Source: Euborellia annulipes
Lineage: Eukaryota; Arthropoda; Insecta; Dermaptera; Anisolabididae
NCBI GenBank assembly: GCA_023213315.1
Contig: JAKCPI010001563.1
Span: forward strand, 620,001 to 684,000
DNA length: 64,000 nucleotides
Direction: 5' to 3'
The notes under the pieces are model-generated. The model was given only the letters and a program-made list of their open reading frames with translations, was not told the origin of the DNA and ran no database searches. Positions within the stretch are counted from its first letter, which is position 1; each line of letters begins with the position of its first letter. Position numbers and translations under genes: made by a program. This document shows, in pieces, positions 62,401 to 64,000 of the stretch.

Positions 62401-63613
62401 TCGAGAAAATGATCGATGCGCTTTGTTAACAAAAGGTGAATGATTTGATTATAAATTGCAATGAATGAGGCAAAATAAAGAAAATATCATTTATATTTTT
62501 CCTAGATCCCGGATGTGGTCACGACAGCCCTTGCCATTCCAACGCCGAATGTATTTATTCAGAAGATGAACCTCCTTTATGTCGATGCCTTCCAGGTTAT
62601 TACGGAGACGGTTACCATTGTTCGTCAGAACAATTGAGCTGCAATGTTGTACCAAATTTATGTGATCTCGGCGCTGAGTGTCTCTATGACCAAACGGCTA
62701 AAGGATATCGATGCCGATGTCGACCAGTACGTAATTATTATAAAAGTGAATCTGAAGGCTATATTTTACTTGAGTGTGAATTTGTTTTTATTGATTAATA
62801 TTTGAAAATTCTAAGTCCAAATGAGAAGAGATGCCCAGGGGACGTTTGTGCTACCAGCAAAACAGAAAATAAAAACAACCGAGCTCAGCACAGTCAACCC
62901 GGAACTTGATACTTAATATTCCTCGAGTTTTTTTATAGACTAGTAATACAACAAGTAGTAATAGTAATTATAATTGTTTTCAAATAAATTTGCAGGGTTT
63001 CCAAGGCGATGGAAGAGTATGCATTGCGGACCCTTCATGTCTAAACGAACCTGCACTTTGCGGTGAAAATGCTCAGTGCCTTCCCGTGGGCTCCGGTCCA
63101 ACACCCGATCTCTATAGATGCCAATGTGACGAAGGATTCATCGGAGATGGAATTATTTGCAAAGGTTTGTTTGTTTACTGAACTATATACTTGCGACGGG
63201 AACATCTAATAAAAATTCTATTATATTATTTTATTACTTTTAGCTGCCTCTAAATATGAAGGAGATTTCTTACTTTACAACCAAGGAATGGCAATTTCGA
63301 GAGTTCCTTATGAGCCAAATGGAAATAATCCGAGCAGAATTATCGCTTTCCAAATTAAACAAATGGCAATAGGTAAAATTGAATTAAATAACACGTCACT
63401 AGTAAGGATGTGCAGCAAGCTTTTATAGTATTTTAATGAAGCCATCTTTTCTCTTCACTTCCTTGTTTTTTTTCAAGCTAAGCAAAATCTTTTTTCTTCC
63501 AGCAATTGATATTGATTGTATGAATGGGCGAGTTTATTGGACTGATATTACTAATCACTCTATAAAAACAAGTGACTATGAAGGCAAAGAACTAAAAAAT
63601 TTCCTAAGTCAAG
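37063..63613 (+). CDS. Ndg: Nidogen (entactin), 5' part; gene continues past the right edge
   Basis: Basement-membrane glycoprotein that links laminin to collagen IV. Exons: 37063-37275, 47466-47602, 47669-47810, 48119-48327, 50398-50489, 50554-50706, 51610-51849, 51925-52125, 52732-52959, 53035-53140, 56217-56386, 56516-56647, 58713-58865, 59073-59219, 60276-60416, 61124-61243, 61317-61445, 62310-62435, 62506-62726, 62996-63164, 63244-63372, 63503-63613. All use GT-AG and all phases agree, giving 1156 complete codons. Domain order is signal peptide, NIDO, EGF, G2F, EGF array, first YWTD repeat, which is the diagnostic nidogen order. The rest of the YWTD propeller and the stop lie outside. 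The start is the second in-frame ATG (37063), because it puts the hydrophobic core directly after the N-terminus; an upstream in-frame ATG at 37003 would add 20 residues. Symbol by family, not by orthology test. Confidence 0.93.
37487..37760 (+). mobile_element. Left part of an hAT-like element (same family as 42400)
   Basis: Starts CAGCGGCGTAACTAGCCTTT and shares with 42400-43053 the words TTTTTCTCC(T/G)GATTTGTGAT and AAAAAAAGCCGGAGATTT(T/C)GGGG. The right terminus was not found, so the copy is probably truncated. Confidence 0.6.
37950..38040 (+). repeat. Interspersed repeat family B, copy 4
   Basis: Contains GCAACTCGTGGTCGCCATC and GAAGTGAGCCCCTGAGTGC, close to copy 3. It sits in nidogen intron 1. 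Confidence 0.5.
40600..41030 (+). mobile_element. Helitron-like terminus (tentative)
   Basis: TCTATACTATTATATAAAAG followed by a TCTGTCTGCCTGTCTGTG run, then GGAACTACTGGACCAATTTT. This order resembles 5' ends of Helitron families in arthropods. The later part (AATAAAATTTAAAATTACGC ... GGGTGTAGATAATTGAAAAA) recurs near 45200-45250. A possible 3' end with CTAG lies near 41113-41117, but no convincing hairpin was fixed. Confidence 0.45.
42400..43053. mobile_element. Non-autonomous hAT element in nidogen intron 1
   Basis: Termini CAGAGGCGTAACTAG and CTAGTTACGCTACTG form an inverted pair. A perfect 8-bp duplication AAAAAATG flanks them (42392-42399 and 43054-43061). No transposase is present. The element ends one base before the TA that begins the mariner copy at 43062. 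Confidence 0.85.
43062..43597 (-). pseudogene. Deleted mariner transposon with transposase remnant
   Basis: Termini TACGAGGGCAGGTCAATA and its near-complement (TATTGACCTGCCCTTGTA) include TA at each end. The minus strand from about 43410 to 43086 codes the C-terminal half of a mariner transposase: TGAVSMAKIH, then a stop, YSPELAPNDYFLFPNLKKW (the third catalytic Asp region), and WTKCIELKEEHIEKYF. It has in-frame stops and lacks the DNA-binding half, so it is inactive. Confidence 0.85.
48721..49325. mobile_element. MITE with TAGGGTGGTCCAA termini
   Basis: TAGGGTGGTCCAA at the left pairs with TTGGACCACCCTA at the right. Subterminal blocks also mirror each other (CATTTTGTTCCTTTATTTAA against TTAAATAAAGGAACAAAATG). 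It has landed in an AT microsatellite, which hides the target duplication. Superfamily undecided. It lies in the nidogen intron between 48327 and 50398. Confidence 0.75.
50554..53140 (+). CDS. Nidogen EGF1, G2F beta-barrel and start of the EGF array
   Basis: Part of nidogen. Exon 50554-50706 codes an EGF module with CCQCTDGFYGNGFSC. Exons 51610-51849, 51925-52125 and 52732-52959 (residues about 316-538) code the G2F barrel: VNGKVSGQINGF, GWLFAKP, GGVFNHT, VTIQQKYIGLNAFDQL and IDHPFKVEQFFEYNEC. In known nidogens this barrel binds perlecan and collagen IV. Exon 53035-53140 codes most of the next EGF (CEEGRRRCGRHSSC, CVCNPGYAKR), which is completed by the exon at 56217. Confidence 0.9.
51487..51524 (-). 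ncRNA. Hammerhead-like motif, single copy
   Basis: On the minus strand: CTGATGA, an A/T-rich hairpin (ATTTTTT pairing with AAGAAAT), then GAAACGTA. The last base A is allowed at the cleavage position of a hammerhead. AAATAAA follows 3'. Stem I is weak. Unlike most other copies it has no mirrored partner nearby. Confidence 0.45.
52220..52433. mobile_element. Mariner-like MITE, copy 1
   Basis: TACAGTGAGGG at the left and CCCTCACTGTA at the right bound 214 bp. Long subterminal arms pair (GTCCCACCCATGCGTTTT with AAAACGCATGGGTGGGAC, then ATTATTTCATTGTTTTT). TA ends and a CAGTG start fit Tc1/mariner. It lies in a nidogen intron. Confidence 0.8.
54645..54975. repeat. Inverted repeat, degenerate hammerhead-like arms, nested in hAT
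   Basis: Arms mirror around about 54805. Outer parts read GCATGTCATATGCGTCGAAATATTT (split here as GCATGTCATATGCGTC + GAAATATT) in one arm; the other has CTGAGGA ... GTCAAAATATT. Each runs to CCAAATAAAGGACGTCAGG. It keeps the layout of the hammerhead-like family with changed core bases. Confidence 0.5.
55095..55890. repeat. Inverted repeat with two hammerhead-like motifs around a LINE tail
   Basis: Motif cores: 55159-55191 on - and 55777-55809 on +. Both have an intact CTGATGA, a hairpin (GGCC/GGCC on the right) and GAAACGTC. On the right, CACATGTC before and GACATTGTG after the core pair over eight bases with one bulge. Each is followed by CAATAAA(G/A)CAAAATAAA and then AGCAAA/GGCTGCC-type sequence that mirrors across the unit. 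Confidence 0.72.
55258..55562 (+). pseudogene. LINE polymerase C-terminal fragment
   Basis: 55258-55383 reads QKRILRCITGTAPRESC and LGVLTVPALYILE, then a stop; a second frame to 55562 reads RLFNALPSEIKSS and FKKRLKTHL, then a stop. This order is typical of the C-terminal region of several LINE clades. A frame change and a stop show it is dead. Confidence 0.78.
56217..63164 (+). CDS. Nidogen EGF-like array
   Basis: Part of nidogen; ten exons. 56217-56386 codes a calcium-binding EGF (CVDINECSIGTHDC, FTGDGHAC). 56516-56647, 61124-61243, 61317-61445, 62310-62435, 62506-62726 (one and a half modules) and 62996-63164 give regular EGF modules, most ending G(D/N)G-x-x-C. 58713-58865, 59073-59219 and 60276-60416 code shorter modules with irregular cysteine spacing (for example VGVCWCTQGW and DFCFCPRNF). 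They stay in frame with phase 1 on both sides. The acceptor at 56217 has almost no pyrimidine tract and the donor at 60416 is weak (CAT|GTACAT), so those edges are the least secure. Confidence 0.85.
57181..57408 (+). repeat. tRNA-derived SINE, family D, copy 1
   Basis: A-box-like ATGGCTAAGCCGGCTAAGCTG (first 20 bases), B-box-like CGGGTTCGAGACAGC, then a tRNA-unrelated body ending CAACCTAACCCAACCC. A second copy of its head is at 63730-63815. It lies in a nidogen intron. Confidence 0.65.
57423..58117. repeat. Foldback element with ~120-bp arms
   Basis: 57423-57542 is the reverse complement, with few changes, of 57988-58117 (for example CATTAACGTCATAAAAATAA against TTATTTTTATGACGTTAATG). About 440 bp of AT-rich and low-complexity sequence lies between. 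No target duplication was fixed. Confidence 0.75.
58159..58429. mobile_element. Mariner-like MITE, copy 2 with an internal insertion
   Basis: Same family as 52220-52433, in a later nidogen intron and in the opposite orientation. It is longer by about 57 bp because of an insert near 58311-58374, flanked by AAAACAATG on both sides. Confidence 0.8.
59673..60051. repeat. Inverted repeat with two hammerhead-like motifs
   Basis: Arms 59673-59833 and 59888-60051 mirror each other. Motif cores: 59723-59758 on - and 59966-60001 on +, both with CTGAGGA and GAAACGTC. In the left copy GGAC/GTCC make a perfect stem II. CTCTTTATTTGCTGCACC ends both arms. It lies in the nidogen intron before exon 60276. 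Confidence 0.7.
63244..63613 (+). CDS. Nidogen: start of the YWTD beta-propeller
   Basis: Part of nidogen: exons 63244-63372 and 63503-63613. The first codes FLLYNQGMAISRVPYEPNG, the edge strand before the propeller. The second has the LDL-receptor class B signature CMNGRVYWTDITNHSIKTSD. A propeller normally needs several such repeats, so at least four more blades are expected past position 64000. Confidence 0.88.
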
Positions 63614-63729
63614 GTAATATTAATATTAATTAATTATATAATGAAAAAAAGTAAAAATGATAGAATTACAACCATAAACTTTAAAAAAAGGTAGACCAAC
63701 AGGGAAGAAATAAAATTATTTTCATATCT

Positions 63730-63815
63730 TTTGAGAAGGCTCATGGCTAATCGGGTAAGCTGTGACGAATCTATAGTTAGCACACAACTCGGGTTTAAAT
63801 CTCACTCTCCGTGAA
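63730..63815 (+). repeat. tRNA-derived SINE, family D, copy 2
   Basis: GAGAAGGCTCATGGCTAATC and GGGTAAGCTG form the A-box side; ACTCGGGTTTAAATCTC is the B-box side, aligned with copy 1. An (AT)n run follows at 63858-63884. Confidence 0.6.
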
Positions 63816-63857
63816 AATTCTCAAATATTGCCAACGTTTCCTCCATGTATATAAAAC

Positions 63858-63889
<32 letters not shown>

Positions 63890-64000
63890 CTTGTTGTACT
63901 TTGGTGGTTGCCCAAAAAAGAAAGTTTAAAAATTTTTCTTGATCTTAATTTCGAACCCCCTCAATGAAAAATTGCCAAGCAGGCCAATGGTATATAATGG

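Noticed and set aside
1..64000. CRISPR array, operons or bacterial features
   Set aside because: Spliced genes and eukaryotic transposons throughout; no regular repeat-spacer arrays.

Overview
The window reads as AT-rich animal nuclear DNA. Exons are short and bounded by GT-AG introns of about 60 bp to 13 kb, and the spaces between them are packed with transposon relics. Two genes lie on the + strand: a PAN/apple + zona pellucida (ZP) transmembrane protein and a nidogen. The PAN-ZP architecture is typical of ecdysozoan cuticle or apical matrix proteins. Together with the repeat content (mariner, hAT, PIF/Harbinger-like, Ty3/gypsy-like, LINE and tRNA-derived SINE relics), it suggests an arthropod, possibly a crustacean. 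The species cannot be named from sequence alone.

Layout. 1-5.7 kb is repeat-rich flank. A GC-rich stretch ending in a short ATG exon at 5933-5953 may be the first exon of the PAN-ZP gene. 6-19.3 kb, intron 1 if that is right, holds SINEs, a truncated LINE with target duplication, a deleted gag-pol element and several inverted repeats. 19.3-32.2 kb carries the main exons of the PAN-ZP gene. My phase-consistent model has 27 exons and about 1671 codons: signal peptide, twelve PAN domains arranged as four copies of a three-domain module, ZP domain, dibasic cleavage site, acidic/Thr-rich linker, one membrane span and a short cytoplasmic tail. 32.2-36.9 kb is intergenic and holds a 1.5-kb non-autonomous hAT element. 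Nidogen starts at 37063 and runs off the right edge. My model has 22 exons and 1156 complete codons in the window: signal peptide, NIDO domain, EGF, G2F beta-barrel, a long EGF array and the first YWTD repeat. Its 10.2-kb first intron and later introns hold more hAT, mariner, SINE and foldback elements.

Both genes encode secreted or membrane-anchored extracellular matrix proteins. Nidogen bridges laminin and collagen IV in basement membranes. PAN-ZP proteins act on the opposite, apical/cuticular face. They share strand, but nothing here shows co-regulation.

The most unusual signal outside the genes is a dispersed set of short motifs with the layout of a minimal hammerhead ribozyme: CTGANGA, a small hairpin, then GAAACGT(C/A). 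It recurs at several loci, mostly as the two outward-facing arms of inverted repeats, and at most loci an AATAAA-type signal follows. Motifs of this sort are known from Penelope-like retroelement termini. The stem I sequences differ between families yet still pair, which supports a real RNA fold.
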